A DNA stretch of 6,481 nucleotides from Chloroflexota bacterium (GTDB lineage: Bacteria > Chloroflexota > Limnocylindria > QHBO01). A model generated the notes under the pieces. That model was not told where the DNA came from and searched no databases. It saw nothing but the letters and a program-made list of their open reading frames with translations. The stretch spans positions 1 through 6,481 of the forward strand of contig JACDHU010000104.1 in the NCBI GenBank assembly GCA_013820865.1, given 5' to 3'. Below are positions 1 to 5,650 of this stretch, in pieces (within the stretch, counting starts at the first letter, position 1; each line of letters begins with the position of its first letter). A program made the translations under genes and the position numbers.

Positions 1-67
1 GGATAGCGCGGCCGCTGCCTCCGCGCCCGCCGAGTGGATGGCGGAGCCACCTGAAGACGATGCCTAG
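1..67 (+). CDS. possible 3' end of an upstream plus-strand gene (C-terminal tail only)
   Basis: Reading from base 2 there are 21 open codons ending at TAG (65-67). They encode a short Ala/Pro/Glu/Asp-rich tail, with residues AEWMAEPPEDDA before the stop, and most third positions are G or C as in the neighbouring genes. An acidic low-complexity tail is plausible for a protein C-terminus. Its stop shares the CTAG tetranucleotide with the stop of the converging minus-strand gene, a common arrangement at tightly packed convergent ends. Another plus frame is also open over this short stretch, so it could be chance. No family can be named from so little sequence. Confidence 0.3.
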   Translation, partial: DSAAAASAPAEWMAEPPEDDA

Positions 68-507
68 TAGTACCCGGGGGGAGGCGGCAGCGGTTTGCCC
101 TGCGCGTCGAGGCGCACTTCGACCGGGAGATCGTCGCGGTGCTCACGGTCGCCCCGGGGACCCGAGATCGGCAATGCCATGACCGAGGCCGGAACCTCGT
201 CCAGCCGATCGCTGATCCCTCGCATGCCGAGCCGGCGCAGGGCCGGGGCGAATCGGTCCGCGAAGTCGGTGTTGCGCAGCAGGCCAAACGTGAGAGACGA
301 ATGCGCTCGGTTGAGCAGCTCCAACCCGCGTGCCGCGTCAGCCGCGTTCACCTGGTTGAGTCCGAGCTGGTTGTCGAAGATGTCGAGGGCCCGATTCGCC
401 TCACGGCGCGTCGCGGCACTGAAGTGCGGGGTACGGTTGACGAGCACGCGCGTGCGGTAGAGCGCGTCACGGACGCGACTGTCGCGATTGAGGTGGCCCT
501 GGGTCAT
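64..507 (-). CDS. hypothetical protein, 147 aa, no recognised family
   Basis: I do not recognise this protein. From the ATG at 507 it is 147 residues. The region up to about residue 110 is Arg/Leu/Ala/Asn-rich with helical character and no signal peptide or membrane segment. The end is a charged linker and a proline-rich tail finishing PPPPGYY. Codon use favours G/C at third positions throughout, which supports this frame over the overlapping plus-strand frames. The frame stays open upstream to 630, but that stretch is antisense to the NUDIX gene and Ser/Arg-rich low-complexity, so the start at 507 is preferred. There is no Shine-Dalgarno sequence; a TAGTAT box lies 7 nt before the ATG, suggesting a leaderless transcript. 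Its start codon overlaps that of the divergent NUDIX gene by two bases. Real gene likely; function unknown. Confidence 0.7.
   Translation of the reverse strand: MTQGHLNRDSRVRDALYRTRVLVNRTPHFSAATRREANRALDIFDNQLGLNQVNAADAARGLELLNRAHSSLTFGLLRNTDFADRFAPALRRLGMRGISDRLDEVPASVMALPISGPRGDREHRDDLPVEVRLDAQGKPLPPPPGYY
490..495 (+). promoter_or_regulatory. Shine-Dalgarno sequence deciding the NUDIX start
   Basis: GAGGTG sits 10 nt before the ATG at 506 and matches the anti-Shine-Dalgarno complement. An in-frame TTG at 488 would overlap this site, so ATG 506 is the better start. The site lies within the opposing 147-aa gene. Confidence 0.5.
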
Positions 508-1171
508 GGAGCGAATACTACGCGCTGAGGGCGGATGGCAGGAGGCCGTGGCTGATGCCCTATCCCGCGCATCCCGACCGATCCCGCTCGACGAGCGCCT
601 GCTGCCGAAGACGGCCGAGGACGAGGTCACCCGGCGCCGATTCGAGTGGACGGCCCGAAGCGCGCCGCGTTACGCGTCAACGCTCCTCGCAATCTACCCA
701 GACGCGGCCGGACAGCTCGTCATTCCGCTCACGGTTCGTCGCGTCGAGATGCGCGCCCACGGTGGCGAGGTCTCACTGCCGGGCGGCTCGGTCGACCCAT
801 CCGATGCCTCGCGCGAGGCGGCCGCGCTACGAGAAGCCTGGGAGGAGATCGGCCTGGAGCCGGACATGGTCCGAGTCGCCGGGGTGCTCGAGGACGTGTG
901 GATTCCGGGCAGCAACTTCGAAGTGCGACCATTCGTCGGCACGGTTGCGTCCCGGCCGGCGCTCGTCGCGCAGGACGCGGAGGTGGCCTCCATCGTCGAA
1001 CTGCCGCTTGCCGCGCTCTTTGACGATGCGGTCATCGCTGTGGAGGAGTTCACCGTGCGCGGCATGCGCATCAAGGCAGGGGCGTATCGGTACGGTGGGG
1101 TGGGCGTCTGGGGAGCCACGGCCATGACCCTTGGCATGCTCGCCCACGTCCTCGACGCAGACCCGCGCTGA
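506..1171 (+). CDS. NUDIX hydrolase, CoA pyrophosphatase (NudL/NUDT7-8) type
   Basis: A 221-aa enzyme predicted to split the pyrophosphate of CoA or a related nucleotide to 3',5'-ADP plus 4'-phosphopantetheine, using Mg2+/Mn2+ in the cytoplasm. Visible features are the CoA-pyrophosphatase signature RAHGGEVSLPGG (residues 83-94) followed by a NUDIX box ending REAWEEIGL (109-117), with E110, E113 and E114 as expected metal ligands. The spacing from GG to RE is one residue longer than in classical NUDIX boxes, and the DASREAAALRE stretch closely resembles E. coli NudL as I recall it. That extra residue is a family trait rather than a defect. A VWGATA segment near residues 201-206 matches the conserved C-terminal part of the family. 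Length is normal. The start is ATG 506, with GAGGTG upstream. Family is secure; CoA as the actual substrate is inferred. Confidence 0.87.
   Translation: MERILRAEGGWQEAVADALSRASRPIPLDERLLPKTAEDEVTRRRFEWTARSAPRYASTLLAIYPDAAGQLVIPLTVRRVEMRAHGGEVSLPGGSVDPSDASREAAALREAWEEIGLEPDMVRVAGVLEDVWIPGSNFEVRPFVGTVASRPALVAQDAEVASIVELPLAALFDDAVIAVEEFTVRGMRIKAGAYRYGGVGVWGATAMTLGMLAHVLDADPR
515..520 (-). promoter_or_regulatory. putative -10 box of a leaderless promoter for the 147-aa gene
   Basis: On the minus strand TAGTAT (520 to 515) is followed by 7 nt and then the ATG at 507, which would put the transcription start at or next to the start codon. No convincing -35 hexamer is seen at normal spacing. The assignment rests on the same geometry recurring at deoD, hpd and proS. 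The box lies inside the divergent NUDIX coding sequence. Confidence 0.4.
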
Positions 1172-1183
1172 CGTGCAGTTGTT

Positions 1184-1299
1184 GCACCGGACGACACCAA
1201 CGTCGAACGAAACCGGGCTCACACGTCCTGGGTAGCACCGGATGACACAGGCGACGGTGGAGCTGCCGTTCCTTCGACATTGGTCGCACCGGGTGCAAC
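1184..1299. repeat. three GCACCGG-led repeats at an exact 51-bp period in the gap between convergent genes
   Basis: The 145 bp between the NUDIX stop and the phosphatase stop contain GCACCGGACGACAC at 1184, GCACCGGATGACAC at 1235 (13/14 identical) and GCACCGGGTGCAAC at 1286 (11/14 to the second copy). Both steps are exactly 51 bp. Sequence between the motifs is poorly conserved. No gene with a credible start is visible here. The array could be degenerate tandem repeats or protein-binding sites; nothing else is seen in this gap apart from the quasi-palindrome at 1282-1300. Confidence 0.5.
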
Positions 1300-1300
1300 C
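1282..1300. other. quasi-palindrome between convergent gene ends, possible weak terminator
   Basis: GGTCGCACC and GGTGCAACC flank a single central G and are complementary at 8 of 9 positions. It lies between two converging stops, where a bidirectional terminator is expected. There is no T-tract on either side and the centre is too tight for the full stem, so intrinsic termination is doubtful. Confidence 0.2.
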
Positions 1301-1316
1301 GAAGCCGCACCGTGCC

Positions 1317-2147
1317 TCAGCGCCGCGTCCGAACCTTCGTCTTTAGCCCCGTCAGCATCTGAAGCAGAGCGCCGTGTTGTGCCAGCGGCGCGGCGACGAT
1401 GCTGATAGTGGGTGCGGAGCGCTTCGGGTCCCACCACGCATTACCGGTGAGATCGGTGACAACCGCGCCCGATCGCTCCACAATCAGCCCGGCCGCAGCC
1501 ACGTCCCAGGGTGAAAGACCGCCGTTCTGGACGAAGGCATCGAAGCGGCCATTCGCGACGTATACCAGGGCCAGCGCAGCACTGCCCATGCGCCGATGGA
1601 TCCTGATTCTCGGCGCGATCTTCCGCTCCCGCGCCAGCCCACCGGACCCGATCACCGCCAGGCTGACCACGTAGTCGCTCAATGTTTCTTTGGTGGATGC
1701 CACGATCGGCTCACCGTCCAGGCAGGCCGGCCCATCTGCCGTGGCGGAGTACAGGTCGTCACGCGCCGGGTCCAGGACAACCCCGACCGCCGGCCGGCCG
1801 TCCACGACCAGACCGATGCTGACGCAGTAATACGGGATCCCGTTGGCATAATTCACCGTGCCATCGAGCGGATCGATGACCCAGGTGCGGCCATTGTTCG
1901 ATCCGTCGTCGCGCAGGACCCCGGCATGCTCGCCGGACTCCTCGGCCAGGATGGCATCGCCGGGATAGCGCGCCTTGATGGCGTCGATGACCAGGCGTTC
2001 CGACGCGTAATCGGCGTTGGTGACAACATCGCGCTTGCTCTTGTAGTCGATGTGCTCCAGGCGCTCATAGCTCTCGGTCAGCACCGCGCCCGCGCGGCGA
2101 GCAACGTCAACGGTGAAGGCGAGCTCATCGGCCCAGCGGTCGCTCAT
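1317..2147 (-). CDS. inositol monophosphatase family protein
   Basis: A 276-aa Mg2+-dependent phosphomonoesterase of the inositol monophosphatase/SuhB superfamily. Likely substrates are inositol-1-phosphate or another sugar or polyol phosphate; histidinol phosphate and PAP are known alternatives in the superfamily and cannot be excluded. Motifs in order are KSKRDVVTNAD (36-46); AEES (68-71) with the metal-ligand Glu; WVIDPLDGTVNY (89-100) with D92 and D95; and SPWDVAAAG (212-220) with D215 as the C-terminal metal ligand. All key residues are present and the length is normal. The ATG at 2147 is 6 nt after the TIGR02588-like stop. GAGG overlaps that stop and lies only 4 nt from the ATG, suggesting coupled translation. 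It is the last gene of the minus-strand operon. A phosphatase behind two membrane genes hints at a lipid or polyol phosphate role, but this is inference. Confidence 0.92.
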   Translation of the reverse strand: MSDRWADELAFTVDVARRAGAVLTESYERLEHIDYKSKRDVVTNADYASERLVIDAIKARYPGDAILAEESGEHAGVLRDDGSNNGRTWVIDPLDGTVNYANGIPYYCVSIGLVVDGRPAVGVVLDPARDDLYSATADGPACLDGEPIVASTKETLSDYVVSLAVIGSGGLARERKIAPRIRIHRRMGSAALALVYVANGRFDAFVQNGGLSPWDVAAAGLIVERSGAVVTDLTGNAWWDPKRSAPTISIVAAPLAQHGALLQMLTGLKTKVRTRR

Positions 2148-2153
2148 GGGACC

Positions 2154-2528
2154 TCAGGGTAGCCGGAAGCCGATGGTCTGGACCGTGACCTCGCCATCCG
2201 GCTCCGCGCTGAAGCCGAACGAAACGTCGACATCGGTGCCGGGCGGCAGGTAGTCGAGCGTGATTTCGTTCTCTTCCTCGTTGCCCGCGACGCTCGCCGT
2301 TGCCCGCAGAACAATCGCCTCGGCCGCTTCACCGCCATCATTTGAGACGGTACCTGGCACGATCCAGCCGGTCTCGGTCTGGTAGGCAGCATCAACCTGG
2401 AGCTCAACCACGGGCTCGGGAGGTCCAGCGTCCGTGAAGATGCCGTCGAGGGTCAGCCCACCGATGACGCCGATCACCGCCACGACACTCACGGCCAGCG
2501 TCGCCCATTCCGCCCAGTTCTGACGCAC
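2154..2528 (-). CDS. TIGR02588-like single-pass membrane protein of unknown function
   Basis: From a GTG at 2528 this is 124 aa. A short N-terminus containing R2 leads into one hydrophobic segment (about residues 9-27). An 80-90-residue tail follows with alternating hydrophobic and polar residues and Asn-Asp-Gly and Pro-Pro-Gly turns (NDGGEA near 63-68, LPPGTD near 94-99), typical of a beta-sandwich. The tail is probably extracytoplasmic. The position directly behind a TIGR02587-like gene matches, from memory, the conserved two-gene pair known from a few cyanobacteria and rhizobia; the function is undescribed. The frame is open further to a TTG at 2570, but the GTG has GGAGG 9 nt upstream and begins 1 nt after the previous stop, so it is preferred. 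Family assignment rests on context and architecture, not a profile search. Confidence 0.72.
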   Translation of the reverse strand: MRQNWAEWATLAVSVVAVIGVIGGLTLDGIFTDAGPPEPVVELQVDAAYQTETGWIVPGTVSNDGGEAAEAIVLRATASVAGNEEENEITLDYLPPGTDVDVSFGFSAEPDGEVTVQTIGFRLP

Positions 2529-2529
2529 G

Positions 2530-3423
2530 TCAGGTTGCCTCCTGCTGCTGCTGCTGACTCCCACCGACAAGCAACCGACCGGCAGCGGCGCCGAATGATG
2601 CCACCGCCGCGAGCATGATCACCTGTCCGATGATCGCCCGTAGCCCGACGCCATCGGTCCGGCCGAATGCCCACAGGAGGAGCAGGCTGACGAGCAGGCT
2701 CACGGCATACGCCGCCAGGGTCTCGGTGAGCGGATGATCGAGGGGGCTGTCGCCGGCGTCCAGCGACCGGCCACCACGGAAGTCGGCGTAGAACACAATA
2801 GCGAACGTCATGGCCAGCGTGGCGGGAATGACCAGCAACAAGAGCCACCACTCGGCCTCGACGCCGAGCAGCAGCGGCTCCTCTGTCGGCGCGATGTTGA
2901 GCGCGAAGAGCAGCGCACCACCGCCCGCGATGAAGAGGCGTCCGAAGGCGCCCACTCCGGCGCCGTCACCGACCGAGCTGCCTTGAGCCGCCGCGTCCTC
3001 GGGGTCGTCATCGGGCGAGGCGAGCTGCCCGCCGGCCAGCGACACCCCGAACGCGACCGGGATCATCTCGAGCGCGATCTTTCCGACCGCGTCGCGCAGG
3101 CTGGTCTCGAGACCGATCCGCCCCAGCAGCAGCAACGCCACGGTTGCGACCACCGCGCCGATCCCCATCGTCTCGACGGAGTCGATGAGCAGCTCGGCCC
3201 ACGACCTTTCGCGTCGAAAGCCGCTCACCGCGCTGAACCCGACAACCACGACGAATGCCACGCCCAGCAGCACCACGATCTTCCATGACGGCAGGAGGAA
3301 AGAGTGGTCCCACATCTCCATGGTGTAGAGGAGGGGAAGTCCGACGAGCAATCCGCCACCGGCCGCACGGATCAGGTCGCGGACGGTCTCCCGCACGGGC
3401 TTGACTGGCTCTGACTTGCTCAC
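2530..3423 (-). CDS. TIGR02587-like multi-spanning membrane protein of unknown function
   Basis: A 297-aa integral membrane protein with about seven or eight hydrophobic segments, near residues 22-36, 47-66, 86-103, 118-134, 162-178, 191-213, 235-253 and 262-286. A soluble acidic Asp/Gly/Ala-rich loop (about 136-158) divides it. Recognisable stretches are GLPLLYTMEMW (28-38) and LNIAPTEEP (175-183), which I associate with TIGR02587. No transporter or enzyme motif is apparent. The tail carries five glutamines. The start is GTG 3423: an in-frame TGA at 3432-3430 excludes anything longer, and GGTGA 6 nt upstream can serve as ribosome binding site. It is the first gene of a three-gene operon with the TIGR02588-like and phosphatase genes. 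Membrane location is secure; family is probable; function is unknown. Confidence 0.78.
   Translation of the reverse strand: MSKSEPVKPVRETVRDLIRAAGGGLLVGLPLLYTMEMWDHSFLLPSWKIVVLLGVAFVVVVGFSAVSGFRRERSWAELLIDSVETMGIGAVVATVALLLLGRIGLETSLRDAVGKIALEMIPVAFGVSLAGGQLASPDDDPEDAAAQGSSVGDGAGVGAFGRLFIAGGGALLFALNIAPTEEPLLLGVEAEWWLLLLVIPATLAMTFAIVFYADFRGGRSLDAGDSPLDHPLTETLAAYAVSLLVSLLLLWAFGRTDGVGLRAIIGQVIMLAAVASFGAAAGRLLVGGSQQQQQEAT
2538..2542 (-). promoter_or_regulatory. ribosome binding site deciding the TIGR02588-like start
   Basis: On the minus strand GGAGG (2542 to 2538) is followed by 9 nt and then the GTG at 2528, with the upstream gene's TGA (2532-2530) in between. This ideal site argues for the GTG over the TTG at 2570 and for translational coupling. 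It directly abuts the CAG tract at 2542-2556. Confidence 0.6.
2542..2556 (-). repeat. (CAG)5 trinucleotide tract encoding a poly-Gln tail
   Basis: Five CTG units on the plus strand are five CAG codons on the coding strand, giving QQQQQ just before the last three residues (EAT) of the TIGR02587-like protein. Pure codon repetition points to replication slippage. Confidence 0.85.
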
Positions 3424-3457
3424 CGCGGTTCACCGATGCACATGTCGCGCCATTCTG

Positions 3458-3464
3458 TACGCTA
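3458..3464. promoter_or_regulatory. putative shared -10 element for divergent deoD and membrane-operon transcription
   Basis: The 7-mer TACGCTA contains TACGCT on the plus strand, 6 nt before the deoD ATG. It also contains TAGCGT on the minus strand, about 35 nt before the GTG at 3423. Both fit TANNNT. The plus reading would give a leaderless deoD mRNA; the minus reading would leave a leader of about 28 nt with room for the GGTGA site. No clear -35 is seen. The whole divergent gap is only 46 bp, so both promoters must lie in or near it. Confidence 0.4.
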
Positions 3465-3469
3465 GGGCC

Positions 3470-4195
3470 ATGCCACAAATTCACCTTCGTGCTGAGGAGG
3501 GCGACTACGCGCCACTCGTCCTCCTTCCCGGCGATCCCAACCGCGCGCGCCGCATCTCAGAACGCTTCGACGATGGCTCCGCACGCCAGGTCAACGACCA
3601 CCGCGGCCTCTTCGGCTTCACCGGCACGTACAACGGCGTCCCGGTCAGCGTCCAGACCAGCGGGATGGGCACGCCCAGCCTGAGCATCGTGGTCGAGGAG
3701 CTTCTGCGCCTGGGTGCGCGGCGGCTCATCCGGGTCGGGACGTGCGGCGGGATCGCGGACGGGCTCCAGACTGGCGACCTCGTCATCGCCACCGCGGCCT
3801 GCCCGGTCGACGGTGCCACGAGCACCTACCTCCACGGCGAGGCCTATGCGCCCGCCGCCGACTTCAACCTCACCCGCGCCCTCGTCGACGCCGCCACTGC
3901 CGCCGGCATCGAGGTCCAGACGGGCCTGGTGGCATCGGTCGACGTCTTCTACAACACCGATGAGGACTACGCGAAACGCTGGCGCGAACGCGGCGTTCTC
4001 GCTTTCGAGATGGAGGCATCCGCCCTGTTCTTCCTGGCGGCCCGTGCCGGGGCGCAGGCGGCGTGTGCCCTCACCGTCAGCGATGTCCTCTCCGAAGAGG
4101 TCTCCACCGAAGAGAGTTACCTGCCGCTCGAAGAGCTGGACCGAGCCATCGACCGCATGATCGAGGTGGCGCTCGAGGCCGGCACGGCCGGGTAG
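3470..4195 (+). CDS. deoD: purine-nucleoside phosphorylase, DeoD (hexameric) type
   Basis: A 241-aa cytoplasmic enzyme of nucleoside phosphorylase family 1. It is predicted to cleave purine (deoxy)nucleosides with phosphate to base plus (deoxy)ribose-1-phosphate for purine salvage. Counted against E. coli DeoD from memory, residues align with a +1 offset: H5 (neighbour-subunit active site), phosphate-binding G21 and R25 in PGDPNRAR, R88 and T91 in RVGTCGGI, Y161, the nucleoside-binding FEMEA (179-183), and general acid D205 in TVSD. D205 favours PNP over uridine phosphorylase. The segment after D205 is about five residues longer than in E. coli, and no Arg sits where catalytic Arg217 is expected. 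The ATG at 3470 keeps His5 in register. There is no Shine-Dalgarno; TACGCT lies 6 nt upstream. hpd follows after 32 nt on the same strand but has its own apparent promoter. Confidence 0.9.
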   Translation: MPQIHLRAEEGDYAPLVLLPGDPNRARRISERFDDGSARQVNDHRGLFGFTGTYNGVPVSVQTSGMGTPSLSIVVEELLRLGARRLIRVGTCGGIADGLQTGDLVIATAACPVDGATSTYLHGEAYAPAADFNLTRALVDAATAAGIEVQTGLVASVDVFYNTDEDYAKRWRERGVLAFEMEASALFFLAARAGAQAACALTVSDVLSEEVSTEESYLPLEELDRAIDRMIEVALEAGTAG

Positions 4196-4214
4196 CAAGG
4201 CATCAATGCTGCAG

Positions 4215-4220
4215 TAGACT
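4215..4220 (+). promoter_or_regulatory. putative -10 box of a leaderless hpd promoter
   Basis: TAGACT is followed by 7 nt (GAACCCC) and then the hpd ATG at 4228. There is no Shine-Dalgarno between the deoD stop and this start; the nearest purine run is about 27 nt away. This suggests hpd is transcribed independently and translated from a leaderless mRNA. No clear -35 is seen. Confidence 0.45.
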
Positions 4221-4227
4221 GAACCCC

Positions 4228-5394
4228 ATGACCGATACGCTCGCGCGCGGCGCCGCGAACCAGGCCGGTGCCGTCATCAACCCCAACGCCGCCGCCGAGG
4301 CGCAGGATTTCCTGCCGCTCAACGGGATCGACCACGTCGAGTTCTGGGTCGGTAACGCCAAGCAGGCGGCGCACTACTACCGCACGTTGTGGGGCTTCAC
4401 CCCGGTGGCCTATGCGGGGCTCGAGACCGGCGTGCGGGATCGGTCCAGCTTCGTGATGGTTCAGAACGACATCCGCTTCGTGTTCACCGCGCCGCTGAGC
4501 AACAGCGGCGAGATCGCCGAGCACGTGGCCGAGCACGGAGACGGGGTGCGGGACATCGCGTTTGCCGTCGATGATGTTGAGAGCGCCTGGCGCGAGACGA
4601 CATCACGCGGCGCCACCTCGGCGCTGGAGCCGACGGAATCGGAGGGGACGAAGGGCACGCTGCGCCGGAGCTCCATTCGCACCTACGGGGACGTGGTCCA
4701 CTCCTTCGTGGATCGGTCTGACTACAACGGAGCCTTCGCTCCCGGCTACCACCGCATCAAGAGCCCCGCGCCGGCGGCGACCGGTCAGGTCCTGCTCGAG
4801 GTTGACCACTGCGTCGGAAACGTGGCCCTCGGCGACATGAATCGGTTCGTTGATTTCTACAAGGATGTCCTCGGTTTCGCGCAGCTCATCCACTACGACG
4901 ACAAGGTGATCCACACCGACTACTCGGCGCTCATGAGCAAGGTCATGACGAACGGCAACGGGCGGATCAAGTTCCCGATCAACGAGCCCGCCGCCGGGAA
5001 GAAGAAGAGCCAGATCCAGGAATTTCTCGACTACTACGGCACGGCCGGGACACAGCACATCGCCCTGCGCACGGAGGACATCGTGGGCACGGTCCGCGTC
5101 CTGCGCGAGCGTGGCATCGAGTTCCTGGGCATGCCGCACGCCTACTACGAGTCGCTCCCCGACCGCGTCGGCGATGTCGGTGTGCCGATAGACGTCCTCG
5201 AGGAGCTCGGCATCGAGGCCGACCGGGACGAGGAGGGCTATCTGCTCCAGATCTTCACCCGCCCGGTACAGGACCGGCCGACCTTCTTCTTCGAGATCAT
5301 TGAGCGCCACGGGTCACGCGGATTCGGTGTCGGCAACTTCAAGGCGCTGTTCGAGGCCATCGAGATCGAGCAGGAGCGGCGCGGCAACCTGTAG
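4228..5394 (+). CDS. hpd: 4-hydroxyphenylpyruvate dioxygenase
   Basis: A 388-aa cytoplasmic Fe(II) dioxygenase that converts 4-hydroxyphenylpyruvate and O2 to homogentisate and CO2 in tyrosine catabolism. It has two vicinal-oxygen-chelate domains (about residues 32-165 and 188-345). The iron facial triad is complete: H194 in EVDHCVGN, H277 in TQHIALRT, E356 in FFFEIIERHG. INEPA (251-255), KKKSQIQEF (258-266), LLQIFT (339-344) and the C-terminal GFGVGNFKALFEAIE helix (365-379) are typical, and the C-terminus ending RRGNL strongly resembles streptomycete HPPD. Hydroxymandelate synthase is a close homologue, but this conserved C-terminus and the non-biosynthetic context favour HPPD. The frame is open upstream into deoD, but that part is an out-of-frame shadow, so ATG 4228 is chosen. 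No homogentisate dioxygenase or other tyrosine-pathway gene lies in the window. Confidence 0.96.
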   Translation: MTDTLARGAANQAGAVINPNAAAEAQDFLPLNGIDHVEFWVGNAKQAAHYYRTLWGFTPVAYAGLETGVRDRSSFVMVQNDIRFVFTAPLSNSGEIAEHVAEHGDGVRDIAFAVDDVESAWRETTSRGATSALEPTESEGTKGTLRRSSIRTYGDVVHSFVDRSDYNGAFAPGYHRIKSPAPAATGQVLLEVDHCVGNVALGDMNRFVDFYKDVLGFAQLIHYDDKVIHTDYSALMSKVMTNGNGRIKFPINEPAAGKKKSQIQEFLDYYGTAGTQHIALRTEDIVGTVRVLRERGIEFLGMPHAYYESLPDRVGDVGVPIDVLEELGIEADRDEEGYLLQIFTRPVQDRPTFFFEIIERHGSRGFGVGNFKALFEAIEIEQERRGNL

Positions 5395-5422
5395 GTCCGT
5401 CGCCGCCCGGCGTTCTGCCGCG

Positions 5423-5484
5423 CCGATAGATCGCCAGATTGCGACATGGGTCGGCTGCGGTGTCACTGTTCGCCGATATGGCGG
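5423..5484. repeat. 62-bp inverted-repeat element, copy 1
   Basis: The element is bounded by CCGATAGATCGC (5423-5434) and CCGATATGGCGG (5473-5484), 50 bp apart. Inside are GCGACAT (5441-5447) and GTGTCAC (5460-5466), each 6 nt from its core, with a 12-nt centre. Folded end to end, about 19 of 25 arm positions pair, counting G-T. It matches copy 2 at about 38 of 62 positions without gaps, while the following 52 bp do not match. This is the most degenerate copy at its outer cores. Confidence 0.65.
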
Positions 5485-5523
5485 CCAGTGCCGTGCGTGA
5501 GGGGCGCGCCAGTCGTGAGTCAT

Positions 5524-5611
5524 TGTCACCTGGCAACCGATGTGTCGGTGATCTGCGACATCGGTCCTCCCTCGCGACACGCTTCACCGATGTATCGGTT
5601 CGGCGGTGACA
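5524..5611. repeat. 62-bp inverted-repeat element, copy 2, with extended 88-bp dyad
   Basis: Cores are CCGATGTGTCGG (5537-5548) and CCGATGTATCGG (5587-5598); they pair with each other at all 12 positions counting G-T. GCGACAT follows the left core after 6 nt. Only this copy has a further perfect inverted pair outside, TGTCAC (5524-5529) and GTGACA (5606-5611), each exactly 7 nt from its core, making an 88-bp symmetric unit. A unit starting TGT and ending ACA also resembles the ends of some small transposon-derived elements. No transposase is present. Confidence 0.65.
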
Positions 5612-5650
5612 CGGGGGTCAGCGCTGGGCGCACTTCGAGCGTGCGCGCCG

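Noticed and set aside
139..528. Plus-strand open frame opposite the 147-aa gene
   Set aside because: Residue composition is erratic and third positions do not show the GC bias seen on the minus strand, so the minus gene is preferred.
1172..1405. In-frame, stop-free continuation of about 77 codons after the NUDIX TGA, suggesting read-through or recoding
   Set aside because: The NUDIX protein is already full length at the TGA. The continuation is low-complexity and runs antisense into the phosphatase gene. Other genes here end at TGA normally, so TGA is not reassigned.
4228..5394. Hydroxymandelate synthase instead of 4-hydroxyphenylpyruvate dioxygenase
   Set aside because: The C-terminal gating helix and overall sequence resemble catabolic HPPD closely, and no glycopeptide biosynthesis genes are nearby.
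5408..5425. CGGCG...CGCCG hairpin after hpd as an intrinsic terminator
   Set aside because: The stem is only five base pairs with an 8-nt loop and no T-tract, and it runs into the first repeat core. Such hairpins are common by chance at this GC content.
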